Below, in pieces: positions 63,876-64,000 of a stretch of DNA of 64,000 nt. Below the pieces are notes generated by a model that ran no database searches, was not told where the DNA came from, and worked only from the letters and a program-made list of their open reading frames with translations. Positions within the stretch are counted from its first letter, which is position 1. Every line of letters begins with the position of its first letter. Location: contig JAFDXF010000017.1 in assembly GCA_018268055.1 (NCBI GenBank), positions 124,001 through 188,000 on the forward strand, given 5' to 3'. A program made the position numbers and the translations under genes. Origin of the DNA: Bacteroidota bacterium. Lineage in GTDB: Bacteria > Bacteroidota > Bacteroidia > Chitinophagales > Chitinophagaceae.

Positions 63876-64000
63876 TTAAGAAATTAATTTTTGCAAACGT
63901 ATTAGCGTGATTTTATTTTGCTCATCTGCTGCAATTTTTATTTCATCTTCGGGTTTATTATTGAATCTTTTTTGCAACAAGTCAAGCAGCTCACTTGCCG
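63876..64000 (-). CDS. uraD: OHCU decarboxylase, C-terminal fragment at window edge
   Basis: The last 41 codons of a reading frame entering from the right: ASELLDLLQKRFNNKPEDE, then IAADEQNKITLIRLQKLIS. The pattern of leucine-rich helix and AAxEQxKIxxxRLxxL is the end of OHCU decarboxylase, which converts OHCU to S-allantoin. Its place directly upstream of uraH supports this. Confidence 0.85.
   Translation of the reverse strand, partial: ASELLDLLQKRFNNKPEDEIKIAADEQNKITLIRLQKLIS

Overview
The window looks like chromosome of a Bacteroidota bacterium, most likely of the Chitinophagales/Chitinophagaceae type. It is AT-rich, shows little Shine-Dalgarno sequence, and many genes are preceded by a Bacteroidetes-type -7 box (TAnnTTTG), some with TTG or TTTG 18-20 bases upstream. 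It carries families typical of the phylum: split MetH, single-chain helicase-nuclease, DUF4197, DUF2911, DUF4286, TIGR02757 and Big_5 lipoproteins. I found no rRNA, tRNA, CRISPR array or prophage.

Left part (1-10.4 kb, all minus strand): a methionine synthase split in two genes with a small GxxExxY gene between them inside imperfect terminal inverted repeats, then recR, an Ig-like lipoprotein, a UvrD-type helicase with a C-terminal RecB/AddB-type nuclease, and a GH20 hexosaminidase. From 10.6 to 12.4 kb lie an HxlR regulator broken by two stop codons, a papain-like amidase lipoprotein and a DUF4878-like lipoprotein. A large IcmF acyl-CoA mutase follows on the minus strand (12.4-15.8 kb).

Middle part (16-38 kb): an AmgK-type sugar kinase fused to a RapZ C-terminal domain sits directly before a MurU-type nucleotidyltransferase, which suggests peptidoglycan sugar recycling. 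Then come typA/bipA, two glycosyltransferases, small housekeeping and hydrolase genes, an asparagine synthetase, a cystathionine synthase-type enzyme with TIGR02757 directly behind it, a lipase, a fatty-acid hydroxylase, a GH9-deacetylase fusion, and a fumarylacetoacetase-like plus flavin reductase pair.

Translation block (37.7-46.5 kb): lysS, then rplM-rpsI-rpsB-tsf, pyrH, a membrane coiled-coil protein, pdxH, a 33-residue ribosomal protein bTHX gene and an HU gene. An M16 peptidase, adk and small genes follow.

Accessory strip (52.6-56 kb): small orphan lipoproteins and membrane proteins, two genes killed by single stop codons (one a HigB toxin whose antitoxin and operator remain), a 45-base direct repeat around the toxin-antitoxin pair, a long inverted repeat, and one of two dispersed copies of a probable structured RNA element. 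To its right are paaZ, a PaiB-like protein and an enoyl-CoA hydratase (phenylacetate-type catabolism), a saccharopine dehydrogenase-like gene, and at the right edge a urate-degradation group (uraD, uraH and a DUF6986 malate-synthase-like protein).
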